Shown piece by piece: positions 29,729 to 41,557 of a stretch of DNA of 64,000 bases. The notes beneath the pieces were generated by a model. It was not told where the DNA came from, searched no databases, and saw only the letters and a program-made list of their open reading frames with translations. Numbering within the stretch: the first letter of the stretch is position 1; the number at the start of each line of letters is the position of its first letter. The DNA comes from Aphanomyces cochlioides (lineage: Eukaryota; Oomycota; Saprolegniomycetes; Saprolegniales; Verrucalvaceae), in contig JAHQRK010000030.1 of assembly GCA_019828595.1 (NCBI GenBank), forward strand, positions 682,001-746,000, written 5' to 3'. A program made the position numbers and the translations under genes.

Positions 29729-30319
29729 TTCTTAGCGCTTCTAAAGCCAGACACACTTGCAGATTCATTTCATCTGTGGACGCACATTTTGTCCACTTCG
29801 CCTTGTCCACAAGAGTGTCCTCGGTCAGTCTCCAACTTTCCATTTCATTCACTTTGTTCACTACATTCCAACTGTCGTGTATAATCATATTGTTGAAAGG
29901 ATGGATCTCTTTCTGTTCTAAATCTCGGTACGAAAGTCGTTTTTTGGCCATAACTTTATCAATTCTGCTCCGATTTGCATGAAACCAGTTGCAAACGATA
30001 GGTTTTGATCATACCTATCGTTTGGCACCGGTGGCGTGGCAAAAGAACGATTTACGCCCGAGTTATGCGCAAAAAACGACTTTTACGCGCAAACAGGTTG
30101 TCCAAAGGATGTGCATGTCTTTCGTTTAATATATTTGACATCCGTTATCCATACGAACAGCCAACGCTCTCACGACTCGTGTCATTGAAACAATAGTTCA
30201 TCATGATTGGAATTCATTCCTGGACATTCAAATATTCAAATACAGGTTGTAGGAATGTATAAAAACCGGAAGGACGAAATTAGTGTGTGTGTCCAGAAGT
30301 GATAAAAGTTAAAACGTAG

Positions 30320-30392
30320 TGGAGAAGCAGGGTATCGATCCCTGTACCTCCCGCATGCTAAGCGGGCGCTCTACCATCTGAGCTACATCCCC
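30320..30392 (-). tRNA. tRNA-Ala (AGC), unit 7
   Basis: Identical gene with consensus spacers on both sides. Confidence 0.97.
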
Positions 30393-30983
30393 TTCTTAGC
30401 GCTTCTAAAGCCAGACACACTTGCAGATTCATTTCATCTGTGGACGCACATTTTGTCCACTTCGCCTTGTCCACAAGAGTGTCCTCGGTCAGTCTCCAAC
30501 TTTCCATTTCATTCACTTTGTTCACTACATTCCAACTGTCGTGTATAATCATATTGTTGAAAGGATGGATCTCTTTCTGTTCTAAATCTCGGTACGAAAG
30601 TCGTTTTTTGGCCATAACTTTATCAATTCTGCTCCGATTTGCATGAAACCAGTTGCAAACGATAGGTTTTGATCATACCTATCGTTTGGCACCGGTGGCG
30701 TGGCAAAAGAACGATTTACGCCCGAGTTATGCGCAAAAAACGACTTTTACGCGCAAACAGGTTGTCCAAAGGATGTGCATGTCTTTCGTTTAATATATTT
30801 GACATCCGTTATCCATACGAACAGCCAACGCTCTCACGACTCGTGTCATTGAAACAATAGTTCATCATGATTGGAATTCATTCCTGGACATTCAAATATT
30901 CAAATACAGGTTGTAGGAATGTATAAAAACCGGAAGGACGAAATTAGTGTGTGTGTCCAGAAGTGATAAAAGTTAAAACGTAG

Positions 30984-31056
30984 TGGAGAAGCAGGGTATC
31001 GATCCCTGTACCTCCCGCATGCTAAGCGGGCGCTCTACCATCTGAGCTACATCCCC
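30984..31056 (-). tRNA. tRNA-Ala (AGC), unit 8
   Basis: Identical gene; last intact copy before LINE B2. Confidence 0.97.
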
Positions 31057-31647
31057 TTCTTAGCGCTTCTAAAGCCAGACACACTTGCAGATTCATTTCA
31101 TCTGTGGACGCACATTTTGTCCACTTCGCCTTGTCCACAAGAGTGTCCTCGGTCAGTCTCCAACTTTCCATTTCATTCACTTTGTTCACTACATTCCAAC
31201 TGTCGTGTATAATCATATTGTTGAAAGGATGGATCTCTTTCTGTTCTAAATCTCGGTACGAAAGTCGTTTTTTGGCCATAACTTTATCAATTCTGCTCCG
31301 ATTTGCATGAAACCAGTTGCAAACGATAGGTTTTGATCATACCTATCGTTTGGCACCGGTGGCGTGGCAAAAGAACGATTTACGCCCGAGTTATGCGCAA
31401 AAAACGACTTTTACGCGCAAACAGGTTGTCCAAAGGATGTGCATGTCTTTCGTTTAATATATTTGACATCCGTTATCCATACGAACAGCCAACGCTCTCA
31501 CGACTCGTGTCATTGAAACAATAGTTCATCATGATTGGAATTCATTCCTGGACATTCAAATATTCAAATACAGGTTGTAGGAATGTATAAAAACCGGAAG
31601 GACGAAATTAGTGTGTGTGTCCAGAAGTGATAAAAGTTAAAACGTAG

Positions 31648-31693
31648 TGGAGAAGCAGGGTATCGATCCCTGTACCTCCCGCATGCTAAGCGG
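31648..31693 (-). pseudogene. tRNA-Ala 3' part (nt 28-73), unit 9
   Basis: Left remnant of the gene split by LINE B2; 31677-31693 is the duplication. Confidence 0.92.
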
Positions 31694-31735
31694 TTAACTG
31701 AGTATATTAAAGAATTAATATGGCCCAAAAGGGCC

Positions 31736-34130
31736 GCAAACTAGACTTTCGATTTTGGCTTCATAGGTCGCATAATAAATATGTGTTGCGAAATGTGACC
31801 TTGGAAGGTTCTTGTGGAAAATCGTCCAGTGTTGCTTAACCGAAATAGACTTGGGTGTGGGGTAATTTGGAGGAACCATGGCAGAAAGAAAATGTTGCAT
31901 GGCGATTCAGGCTGTGAAAAAATTCAAGAGTATAGAGAAGAGCCATACAAGCAACTTTCTTTTCATGACCATCTTGATCCGAGTTGGTGGTGGCGAGATA
32001 CGAGGCAATTTCGGGTTGACTGTGGAGGACTTGAAAATTTGTATACAAAAGTCTTGATAAAAATTCCAAGTGGAGGTACGCAGTGAAAAAGGCCAAGTAA
32101 ATAAAAGCTTGAGTTGGGGTCGATCCATGAATAAATAAATCGACAGGAGAGGAAGGCCAAAAATTGACAAAAGGGTCGAAACAGAGTAAAATCAGGCCCA
32201 AGGAAAATAAATTGGCAAGAGGTAGGAGCCCAAAAAATCCAAAAAGGTCGTGGCCAATTTAATTCGACCTCAGGAGGCCGAATTAAATCGCTGGAACCAT
32301 GGGAAAAGCTGGGTTTGAGAGAAAAGACCATCCAAAATAAAATGTTCTTGGACGATTTGACCAGCCAAAAAAATCAACGAGGTCGGTCGTTCCATGACAA
32401 GCAAAGTTGATTTCAGGAGCGTCTTCGTCGGAGTTGAAGGTGGCGAGATAGAGGGAAAATCCCTTGTGGGTTGGGCTTTTGGGGTAAACCTCCCAAAAAT
32501 AATAAAAAAGGGTAAAATATTTGGGAGGTGCCATTTTGACATGCGCCATGCGCGGATAGGTCTCGAGCGCGAGCATCGTCGGAGCTGGATTTCGAACGGC
32601 GCCGCGGTGCATGGAGCCACTTGGCAGAATCGTAGCGACGATACGTACGAAGGATAGCGCACCATTAGAATCGCCATAGGTAGTGTGTAGCGGGAGAGCG
32701 CTAGCCAAAACCAGTGGTTTTTCCAATCGGGCGTCTCGGCGGCCAAATTTGAAGGAGTCATAACTTCCGAACGGCTATGAGATAGATAGCCATACTTGGT
32801 GTCCTCCATCAATGGAGGCTAGCGGTGGATGCACCATATTAATCGGTGCATATAGAGTCGTGTAGCTGAAATGAGCTACGATGGTCGTTTTGGAGCCTTA
32901 TCGGCTCAAAATGGTTTGGAATCGGAAGTTGGGTTCCTGTGCTGCTATCATGGTGCTTGATAGCTCAAATCCATCGCGAGGACATTCTCGAGCCTCTCCA
33001 ACTCTAAGTTGGGCGATCGGAGTTGATTTGCGTTCAGGAGCCATTCCGATGAGTTTTAGCCATTTCACCAAAAGTTGTCGGGGCGACGGCAAGTAGGTTC
33101 CAGGGCTTCAATCATCGCTCTTGATGGCTTAAAACACTCGTCTAGCCATGATAGGATGGAAAAGAGTCATAGCCGGTCGATTGGAAATGATTTGCGACCT
33201 GTAGCCGACTTAAGGTTTTGTAGCCGGTGGATAGGGGCGGTTGACATTTTGGATTGAGGATTGCGAGCAAACCAGGATGTTTCAGGGCGTTCTAACGCTT
33301 TGGCTAGTCGTAATAAGTGGTGGAGCCACCCACTAGACCCCTAGATGTCACTCGGTGACCGTAGGGAAAGCGTTCGAGTTGTCCTGGTGTTTCACCGGTT
33401 TGGGTGACAGTCCAAAATGGGTTCGTGGTTTTGAACCATAGATCTGCAATATGTGCTAGTTGGTGTCGGCATAGAGCTCGATTCAACTGAGATAACAAGC
33501 CACTAAACGTAGAAATCCACGCAGTAGGTCGAGAGAAATTTCACTTTTGGTGACGGGTTGAAACCGGTTCAAAATGGGTGTCACCGGGTCGAATTTCCTT
33601 TCGAATTTTGTTTCGCGAGTTTGGCGAGGTTTGAGCACTCGCAAACTGGCACATCTTGAGGAGGAGACATGGGAGAATCTTTTAGGCACCGTGGCGCAAT
33701 TTTCCCGAACAAAAAGTGTGCACTCGATTTTGAGATTTCGCCCCCAGGGGGAGACGTCGTAACAATTTTCAAAGTGTTGTTGTGAGAGAACCACTGCACT
33801 TTTTTGCAATCTAACGCTTGCGTTTGTCTGCTTGGGATGTCTAGCAACCCTGAAGACCATTAGAATGTCTGAAATGATCGTCAGAGCAATGCCAGAGTTG
33901 TCGATAGTTTTGCCATTTTGGGTGAACGGATAAAGTCAAGTCGATTTTGTGAACGACTCGGCATGAGATAAAGTTACTTGGTGTGTCCATAGAGCTCTGT
34001 TAGCTGGGGCTAACGAGCCATCAAACGCATGAAAAGGCCAAGTGGGTCGCGAGAAAATCCACTTTGAGTTTTCCCATTGGTTTGGGTGACTTAGGTGAAT
34101 TTCTTCAAAGGTTGCAATATAACATGCCTT
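31736..34130 (-). other. LINE B2 3' UTR
   Basis: Same organisation as in B1; differs by scattered single bases, for example A to T near 33182 and one extra G near 33749. No gene. Confidence 0.65.
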
Positions 34131-37100
34131 TTAAGGTTCCAAGGTCTCGTTTTGAGATTGTGGTAAGATTTGGGCAGAGAACCACTCATTCTGGTGCAAA
34201 CTATGAAGCACCGATGTCAAGGAAGCCTTCGTGGAGTCGTCCAAGGAGGCTCGATTGACTTGGTACAGATGCCGCTTTATAATGTGTCCTGCTAAGCTGG
34301 ATATCGTCATAGGTGTTTTGTTAGGTAAATCTGGACGGTAAATCCGGTCGCACCGAGTTTTCCATATTGTATACCAAATACAAGATAAAAAAATTGGCCA
34401 CAGCAAATTAAATCCAGCTTGGAGGTCTTTGTCTTGGAGTGCTATAGGAGAGAAGAATATTTTTTCCATGGTAGTTGGCCAAGTAAAGTTAAGGGATCTG
34501 GCCATGGATTTAAATGGACTCCAACATGCTCGAGTATATGGACAGTCCAAGGTGAAATGTTTATACGTCTCCACTTCATGACAGAAAATACAAGTGTTCG
34601 GGATATCGTCCGAGTACTTGAATTTGTATCGGAGAGGTAAGGCTCGTATAAGCAGTCGATATATGAAAGCACTATACGTTGGCAGAATAAATTTGGGCTG
34701 CCTGTAGAATGCGACCACTTTAATATTTTCCTTGTGGGCATAAAAATCCGAGGGTACCAATAAATGCGCTGTGGGTAAAACCTCCTGAGCTGATTTGGAT
34801 TTAAATTCATGAGTTAAATCATCCAAGGTGGCATCAATAAAGGGTAAAAAGCCATCTTTAAAATTTCCAGCCCAAGTAATTTCGGTAGCCGTTTGCCGAT
34901 AAGGTGTAGGCTGACGAAAATTAATTTCTGTGTCCTCGGGTGGAGATGGAAGGATAGACTTAAGTCTTCCGTGTAGAGCATACCACCATTTATGATCGGG
35001 AGTGGCTAAATGGCGTCTTGAGCATTGAGATTTAATCCAATCTAACAGGATTTTCCGATCCATAAGATTGCCATTTTCATCGAGTAGGTGGCGAACATGG
35101 GTAAAATTTAATTTTGCCAGTGATACAGCATAATCATAAGTCTTTGGATAGCAGTGTTCAAAGACAGTTTTCTCCAAGGGTAAGAATTGATTGTGCCAAA
35201 GTGGAAAATTTCCATCGACTTGAACTGTGGGAAATTTAAGTGGGGTTGGAGATAAGGATAACCATAGTCGAGTAAATGCTGACCAGAGAGGTGGAACCTT
35301 ATCTTGGTGGGATATGGCTTTGTACATACTAGAGTGTGGACTCATGAAAAGGAGATCATAAAAATTTCCCCATGGACTGAAGGCTCTGGAGAGTAAATAT
35401 TCTCCAATGGATAGCCATGCTGGCAATTTCGTTTGACCATACGAGTTGTGAGGTGGTGCTAGGAGTAGCTTGAAGCATTTAAAGGTCATGACCCGGTGTA
35501 GTTTTGACCACCAGTGGGTAGACGATTTAAATCCGAGACCACCTTGTGCTTTTGGAAGGAAAATAATGTCCGAGTTGAATTGATGCAAATAACGTTGAGT
35601 CGAATATGGATCAATTGTATCGCCGTGAATAAATTGCTTGGCGACCTTGTCGAATAGTTTGGCATATTCTTTGTCGATCGGAATAAATTGGAGTTGATAC
35701 CAGAGCACAGGAAAACAAATTGACCTTAGGATTGTCACTTTTCCGGGTAGGGTTCGTGCTCGATAAGACCATAGTTGTGTTCTTGAGACCAATTTCTCCA
35801 ATAGCGAATTTAAACGTGTTGTGGCTGTGATGTTGGGAGAAATTAAAAGGCCCAACGATTTAGCAGGTTTGTCATCAGTAATAGCCAAAGGTGCCAGGTC
35901 TGGAGGTAAATTGGCATGGGTTAATAATTCTGTCTTGGAGAGATTTAACTTGAAACCAGAGATATCACAGAATTTTTTGACGATGTCGAGTTGGAGTTGC
36001 AACGTCGATGTATTTTTGGAGTACAATTGGGAGTCGTCTGCATAATAGCTCCCGGTGTGAGTGTGATGACCAATTCGTATGCCCAAATCTTTTCTCTTGC
36101 GTATGGCTAAACACATAGGTTCTAGCGCCAAGACAAATAAAAGAGGTGATAATGGGTCGCCTTGTAAAACACCACGTTGGATCTTAAATGGGTTGGATAA
36201 ATGTCCATTGACAATAATTCGTCCACGACGATTTGAATAAAGCACTTTGACCATGTTGAGAAAGGACGGTGGAAAATTAAATTCCTTCAGGGTTGCCAAT
36301 AAATAGGAATGGTTGACCCTATCAAAGGCTTTTTCAAAGTCCAAGAGGGCCACAATAGACTCGGAGGAATAAAACTTCATAAAGTGATTCAGGTCTTCCA
36401 AGCGCAGTAAATTGGTTTGGATTGATCGACCACGAATAAAACCTGTTTGATCCGGGTGGACTATCGACTGAATGATTCTCTGCATTCGTTCTGCAAGGAC
36501 CATTGTGAGGATTTTCACGTCGATATTGACCAAGCTGATGGGACGGTAATTTTTTGGGAGTAGTTTGTCGTCCTTTTTGTACAGCAGTACAATTAAACTT
36601 GTCAATTGGGAGGGTGCCAAGTTGGAGTGAGAGTTGATTTGGTAATAGTATAGCATTTCCAAAGCCAGGGACCATTCATGGGGAAACATTTTCAAAATTT
36701 CGTAGGGCAGTGAATTTGGCCCAGGAGTTGAATTCCGTTTGGAGTGTTTAATGGCAAAATAAAATTCGTTTGCCGTGAGAGGAGCCCCAATAAATCTCTT
36801 GTCGTCGATATTGAGTCGGCGAGATATCAGAGTTTTTAAATACTTGGCCATTCTTTCCTTGTCAACTGCCTCATGGTCGCCATACAGGTCAGAATAAAAC
36901 TCGTGGAGTGTCGAGGAAATTGATTGTTGATCAGAAGCAATATTTCCATTGGACATTTTGAGTGCCTTGAAGGGAGATTTTTGTAAAGGGATTGTGCGAG
37001 GTGGCTTCAGGTGAAATTTGGTACACCTTTCCGCTTTCTCGAGATGAGTTTGCATAGCAGTATCTTCCCGTAGGACTTTTTTCCTGTCATGGTATTCATG

Positions 37101-38216
37101 TATGGCAGCTTGAATTGTTTTGATACGTGCCATCAAGGACGCACATGGGGCGTTTTGGTAATCCCGAATCAATAAAGCCAAATCCATAGATAATTTCTTG
37201 AGAGGCCTTTGTTGATTTTCGACCAACTCGTCGTGTAGGTATTTTAATTGATTTCGCATGTTGGTGATCATGGTGTCGAAATGTAGACCAACATTTGAGT
37301 TTAATTGGGTCTTGGTAAGGAAGGTTTCAAGTTGACGAGAGATAATTAATTTGGCCTTGTCATTGTTGAGAACCCATTGTGGTGTTTTCCATGGACCAGG
37401 TCCCATTGATACTGATGGACGTTTGGTCAATAATTTGCAGGGAGTGTGGTCAGCATGAGGAATTGGTTCCAGGTGACGAAATTTCAGATGACGTAGGGAT
37501 GCCATAGCAGATGAGATGAAAATATAGTCAAGCCGATTGACAAATTTTGGACTTGTGAAAGCACGTTTCAGTGGATTTTGTTGACGGAAAATGTCAACGA
37601 GGTGTAAATCTTGTAGCCATAGGTTGAGTTCATATGAGCCATGGGTCGCATGAGTCGAAGGACGGCATGAATCTAATGTTGGGGAGAAAATAACGTTAAA
37701 GTCGCCACCAACAATATGAAAAGCTTCGGGTGGAAAATCGCGAGGCAGATCATTAAAAAAATCCACACGGTCGTGATAGTCGTACGGAGCATAGATGTTG
37801 TGAATAAAAACCGGGATATTGTCCAGAGTGGCCGATATAAGTAAATAACGACCACGGAGGAGAGGTTTGTCCCAAGAGTGGTTTAAATTGGTGCAATTGT
37901 CCAGAGGGCAGTCAGGATGAATAAATGTAGCAAGGCCTCCAGTAGGATGAGAGGTATGGCTGATGGAATAAATTGGCTCCTCGTAGAAGAAAGTGCCTTG
38001 TTGGTTGGTATGTTTTTTCCAGTAGAAATTGATTTTGCCATGGTCGCTGGGGTAAGGCAGTCGAGTTTCTTGGATAAGTGAGATAGAGTTTTTGAGGAGA
38101 AAGTTCTTGAGAAGGTGGTGGAAAGAGTTGGAGAGACCATTTGTGTTGAGAGAAAACAAGCTAATATCCCAGTCGATAATGGCTTGTGGTAGCGCGTTAA
38201 TTGTGGTCACGGTCAT
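34131..38216 (-). CDS. LINE B2 ORF2: APE endonuclease-reverse transcriptase (1,361 aa)
   Basis: Presumed to cut the anticodon arm of the tRNA gene and prime reverse transcription there. Endonuclease: SLNTNGL, QETRLP, NIYAPYD, GGDFN (Asp about 172), NRLDYIF, ADH. Reverse transcriptase: NSTPGPNSLPYEI, KKDDKLLPKNYRPI, LDFEKAFDRV (Asp about 626), LQGDPLSPLLF, YADD (Asp 727-728), LGLLIS. C-terminal zinc motif CIFCHEVETYKH...C (about 1209-1226) matches the zf-RVT pattern. ATG is 100 bp after the ORF1 stop in another frame. Uninterrupted, same length as in B3. Confidence 0.94.
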   Translation of the reverse strand: MTVTTINALPQAIIDWDISLFSLNTNGLSNSFHHLLKNFLLKNSISLIQETRLPYPSDHGKINFYWKKHTNQQGTFFYEEPIYSISHTSHPTGGLATFIHPDCPLDNCTNLNHSWDKPLLRGRYLLISATLDNIPVFIHNIYAPYDYHDRVDFFNDLPRDFPPEAFHIVGGDFNVIFSPTLDSCRPSTHATHGSYELNLWLQDLHLVDIFRQQNPLKRAFTSPKFVNRLDYIFISSAMASLRHLKFRHLEPIPHADHTPCKLLTKRPSVSMGPGPWKTPQWVLNNDKAKLIISRQLETFLTKTQLNSNVGLHFDTMITNMRNQLKYLHDELVENQQRPLKKLSMDLALLIRDYQNAPCASLMARIKTIQAAIHEYHDRKKVLREDTAMQTHLEKAERCTKFHLKPPRTIPLQKSPFKALKMSNGNIASDQQSISSTLHEFYSDLYGDHEAVDKERMAKYLKTLISRRLNIDDKRFIGAPLTANEFYFAIKHSKRNSTPGPNSLPYEILKMFPHEWSLALEMLYYYQINSHSNLAPSQLTSLIVLLYKKDDKLLPKNYRPISLVNIDVKILTMVLAERMQRIIQSIVHPDQTGFIRGRSIQTNLLRLEDLNHFMKFYSSESIVALLDFEKAFDRVNHSYLLATLKEFNFPPSFLNMVKVLYSNRRGRIIVNGHLSNPFKIQRGVLQGDPLSPLLFVLALEPMCLAIRKRKDLGIRIGHHTHTGSYYADDSQLYSKNTSTLQLQLDIVKKFCDISGFKLNLSKTELLTHANLPPDLAPLAITDDKPAKSLGLLISPNITATTRLNSLLEKLVSRTQLWSYRARTLPGKVTILRSICFPVLWYQLQFIPIDKEYAKLFDKVAKQFIHGDTIDPYSTQRYLHQFNSDIIFLPKAQGGLGFKSSTHWWSKLHRVMTFKCFKLLLAPPHNSYGQTKLPAWLSIGEYLLSRAFSPWGNFYDLLFMSPHSSMYKAISHQDKVPPLWSAFTRLWLSLSPTPLKFPTVQVDGNFPLWHNQFLPLEKTVFEHCYPKTYDYAVSLAKLNFTHVRHLLDENGNLMDRKILLDWIKSQCSRRHLATPDHKWWYALHGRLKSILPSPPEDTEINFRQPTPYRQTATEITWAGNFKDGFLPFIDATLDDLTHEFKSKSAQEVLPTAHLLVPSDFYAHKENIKVVAFYRQPKFILPTYSAFIYRLLIRALPLRYKFKYSDDIPNTCIFCHEVETYKHFTLDCPYTRACWSPFKSMARSLNFTWPTTMEKIFFSPIALQDKDLQAGFNLLWPIFLSCIWYTIWKTRCDRIYRPDLPNKTPMTISSLAGHIIKRHLYQVNRASLDDSTKASLTSVLHSLHQNEWFSAQILPQSQNETLEP

Positions 38217-38316
38217 GATTAATATTTGGGTTTTGATTTTTTGACTTCAAGTCGTTGTGTTGGTTTGGGTCGGGGTGTGGTGATTGTGGTTTTAATTGAT
38301 TTTGTGTGTTGGCGAG

Positions 38317-40842
38317 TCAATTGGAGTCTGCATTGTCACCATCGCCAAGTTCTTTGTAGTCGAGTTCAGGAGCCTTTTCGTCCGGAAGTAAAGTTAACAA
38401 GGCATCAGTATCCGAGTCAAAACACTTCGTAGGGTCAATTGTTTGGAGTGCCAGATCTTTCACAATATGGCTCAACTCTTCTTCAATTTTATGATGTTGC
38501 ACCAGGTTTCCAGCAGCAGGACTGGAAATTAATTTAATCAAGGAGGCGTCCGTGATTAAATTGCAATTGGGCCAACGGTGGACTTTGTCTTTCAGGCACA
38601 GATTAATATACTCATCGTTCGTATAAGCTTCAGGTGCTCTGTTGGACAGAAATAGATCGATTGCTGCTAGAGATCTTCTCATGTGGTAGTCTTCGTCATT
38701 TGGACACAAACTTTGGAATAGATTTGTGGGGCTGTAATTTTCAGGAGGAGGATGGCCATGCTGTTTTTGGTAGTACGAGGTAAATCGTTCTTCATCAATA
38801 GCTTGCATGGGATTTTCTCCAGCCATTAAACGTATAATTCCTCTCGAGGCAATTAAATTGGATGCGATTTTGCGAGATTTTGGGTCCATATAGATATTTC
38901 CAATAAAGCCAGGTTGGTTGAGGGTTTCATCATGAAATACCAATGGGTTGGTGGATTCATTCAGTTTTTTCTTCAGCTCTGTGATTTGAGCCTTCACTTT
39001 GGCTCCTGCTGGTTTCGTAGAGGCTGGAATTTTTTTGGGTATCGTTGATTTTGGGGACGAAGCAGGACGTTTTTTGGGCGTGTCGGTAGGAACGATATCA
39101 AGATGGAATCGAGGAACCGTTGTGCCTGATGTTGTCACGTCAGAGTCGTCTGAGCTGAGGATAGCGAATCGATTTTGTGTTGGAATCGAGGTAGCTGATA
39201 TTTTGTATTGGGGACCTTGAATAAAACCGGCTCGAGTTGGTTTAAATTCGTCCTGGGATAAATTGGGTTTGTCTGTGAGAATAATATTATTCTCGCTCGA
39301 GCCCTTGGGTGATTGTGGAGGATTTAATATCTTCTTGGGTTGAGCTACCATTTCTTCCTCTTCGATATTTGATTTCTCCTCTTGTTCCATGTCCACATCG
39401 CTTGACAGGTCGACAAAGTTTTCCTTGCCATTTTGATTTTCCTTGGGATCGGCATTAGGGGATTCGGAGTTTCCAGTTGTGCCAGTATTTTCCTTCGGGG
39501 TGTTGGGTGGTTGGTTTTCTGTCGATGGATTTTCGGGAGCATCAGTCTTTTCCTCTGTAGCGTTTTCCTCGACATGGTCTGTATTCTTTTTAGCGTCGTC
39601 TTTTTGTTTGGCTTTTTCCAGTCTAGCTTGAACGCTGGGAGGGACCGTTTGATTGAGGGACCGAATTTTATGTTGAAAAACATAAACTTGGTTTTGGATC
39701 TCGATTTCTCTCAGAGGCTCGCCTCCATCATCTGGTACCAATGCCAAAGGAGGAGTTTCGGAGTCAAAAAGGACTCGAAATTGGGTCGAGCGTAATAAAT
39801 TGTCAGTACTGGGGTTAAAACCAACAATGACGCAGTGAGTGAGCTCTTCCAACTTTTTCAAAATCGCTTTTTGAATATCGTGATCCACCAGGTTGTTGAA
39901 AGTAATAAAATAAAGTTTCGAGTGGGGAGAATATTCAGGCACAGTAAATTCTTGTTTTCCCAGACGAAGGGAGGTTCCACAAGTTTTGCGCAATAGATCA
40001 TCGTCATAAAACGTCAAAGAGAGAGTAGTCGGGTTTTTCTTGTGGAACAGAATTTCCTTGAATTTCGATTCCCAAAGCGTACCCGGGTTTTGGGTAATTA
40101 AATTCGCTCGGATTTGGTAGTCCTTGACTTGACGGAAAGCTTCTCCCAGAGGAATGTCCACAGTGCAAGCCTTCGATGATGGAGTTTTCAAGATGTCTTC
40201 AATGAATTCATCCATAGCAGTAGGGTTTTGGCGGAATTCTCGAGCTTGTCGAATTAATTCTTCCAATTCAGAGTCGTCAATGGGATGCCCACCAGTGTTG
40301 CGAACCAATTGGGTTTTCACATGGCGGGCTCCTTCCCAGACATTATTTTTCTTCGAGTTGGTTTTTTTGCCTTCGTTGTTGGACGAAGCTTGTTTTTTGG
40401 GGTTGGAGGGTTTGGCAGGAGAGTTTGTCCCATCTTTGGAGGGATTTTTCGAATTAGGTAAAACTCGTCCATGAGGGGTGCCGTCAGGATGGGTAATATT
40501 CTCCCCAGGCTTGTCAGAATCCTTGGGTAATTTGCCACCATTGGCGTCAGAGGCAGGTTTTTCGTTGGAACCATTAATATCCATACCCATTCCTGCATCA
40601 TCGGGTCCATTTTTTTTGTCCATATTTGGACCAGTGTCACCACCTAAGTCAACACCATCTTGGTTGGAAACATTTTCCCTACGAAGAGAGTCGGACGCAG
40701 CGGCGCTGTTCCTAGAGGAAGGAGGTTTTTCAGCGGCTTCTCGGCTCGGACCGGGCGTCGCTTGGCTAGAGTCAGGCGTCGATTCACGTTGAGCGAATCG
40801 AGACACCGTCGAAAGGATGGTTTTTTCCGCGCTAGAGGCCAT
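38317..40842 (-). CDS. LINE B2 ORF1 protein (841 aa)
   Basis: Same length and architecture as B1 ORF1; noted residue differences include Pro to Ser in the TPDxSQ segment and Ile to Thr in the EEKxDAPEN segment. Most changes fall in the disordered N-terminal part and linker, none seen in the RRM-like or C-terminal domains. ATG at 40842, 80 bp inside the element. Confidence 0.87.
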   Translation of the reverse strand: MASSAEKTILSTVSRFAQRESTPDSSQATPGPSREAAEKPPSSRNSAAASDSLRRENVSNQDGVDLGGDTGPNMDKKNGPDDAGMGMDINGSNEKPASDANGGKLPKDSDKPGENITHPDGTPHGRVLPNSKNPSKDGTNSPAKPSNPKKQASSNNEGKKTNSKKNNVWEGARHVKTQLVRNTGGHPIDDSELEELIRQAREFRQNPTAMDEFIEDILKTPSSKACTVDIPLGEAFRQVKDYQIRANLITQNPGTLWESKFKEILFHKKNPTTLSLTFYDDDLLRKTCGTSLRLGKQEFTVPEYSPHSKLYFITFNNLVDHDIQKAILKKLEELTHCVIVGFNPSTDNLLRSTQFRVLFDSETPPLALVPDDGGEPLREIEIQNQVYVFQHKIRSLNQTVPPSVQARLEKAKQKDDAKKNTDHVEENATEEKTDAPENPSTENQPPNTPKENTGTTGNSESPNADPKENQNGKENFVDLSSDVDMEQEEKSNIEEEEMVAQPKKILNPPQSPKGSSENNIILTDKPNLSQDEFKPTRAGFIQGPQYKISATSIPTQNRFAILSSDDSDVTTSGTTVPRFHLDIVPTDTPKKRPASSPKSTIPKKIPASTKPAGAKVKAQITELKKKLNESTNPLVFHDETLNQPGFIGNIYMDPKSRKIASNLIASRGIIRLMAGENPMQAIDEERFTSYYQKQHGHPPPENYSPTNLFQSLCPNDEDYHMRRSLAAIDLFLSNRAPEAYTNDEYINLCLKDKVHRWPNCNLITDASLIKLISSPAAGNLVQHHKIEEELSHIVKDLALQTIDPTKCFDSDTDALLTLLPDEKAPELDYKELGDGDNADSN

Positions 40843-40922
40843 GACGTTGTCGAAAGCACCTAAAAAGCAAGATTTTCCGTTGGGGGGCTGTGGTAGTTTA
40901 ACCTACAAAGCAAAAACGAAAG

Positions 40923-40966
40923 TCCCGCATGCTAAGCGGGCGCTCTACCATCTGAGCTACATCCCC
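40923..40966 (-). pseudogene. tRNA-Ala 5' part (nt 1-44), unit 9
   Basis: Upstream remnant next to the LINE B2 5' end. Confidence 0.92.
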
Positions 40967-41557
40967 TTCTTAGCGCTTCTAAAGCCAGACACACTTGCAG
41001 ATTCATTTCATCTGTGGACGCACATTTTGTCCACTTCGCCTTGTCCACAAGAGTGTCCTCGGTCAGTCTCCAACTTTCCATTTCATTCACTTTGTTCACT
41101 ACATTCCAACTGTCGTGTATAATCATATTGTTGAAAGGATGGATCTCTTTCTGTTCTAAATCTCGGTACGAAAGTCGTTTTTTGGCCATAACTTTATCAA
41201 TTCTGCTCCGATTTGCATGAAACCAGTTGCAAACGATAGGTTTTGATCATACCTATCGTTTGGCACCGGTGGCGTGGCAAAAGAACGATTTACGCCCGAG
41301 TTATGCGCAAAAAACGACTTTTACGCGCAAACAGGTTGTCCAAAGGATGTGCATGTCTTTCGTTTAATATATTTGACATCCGTTATCCATACGAACAGCC
41401 AACGCTCTCACGACTCGTGTCATTGAAACAATAGTTCATCATGATTGGAATTCATTCCTGGACATTCAAATATTCAAATACAGGTTGTAGGAATGTATAA
41501 AAACCGGAAGGACGAAATTAGTGTGTGTGTCCAGAAGTGATAAAAGTTAAAACGTAG
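40967..41557. repeat. Array spacer between LINE B2 and unit 10 tRNA
   Basis: Full 591-bp spacer. Confidence 0.92.

Larger units (their letters stand above)
27737..31647. repeat. Array block with five intact tRNA-Ala units
   Basis: Six 591-bp spacers alternating with tRNA genes at 28328, 28992, 29656, 30320 and 30984. Only the spacer between 29065 and 29655 differs (TC to AT at 29259-29260). Confidence 0.95.
31694..40922 (-). mobile_element. LINE B2, full length, both ORFs open
   Basis: A 9,229-bp element between 17-bp duplications (31677-31693 and 40923-40939) of the anticodon arm. Nearly identical to B1 and B3. Both ORFs are open and all expected motifs are present, making this the best candidate for an autonomous source copy in the window. 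Its serial-hairpin region lies at 32773-34014. Confidence 0.95.
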
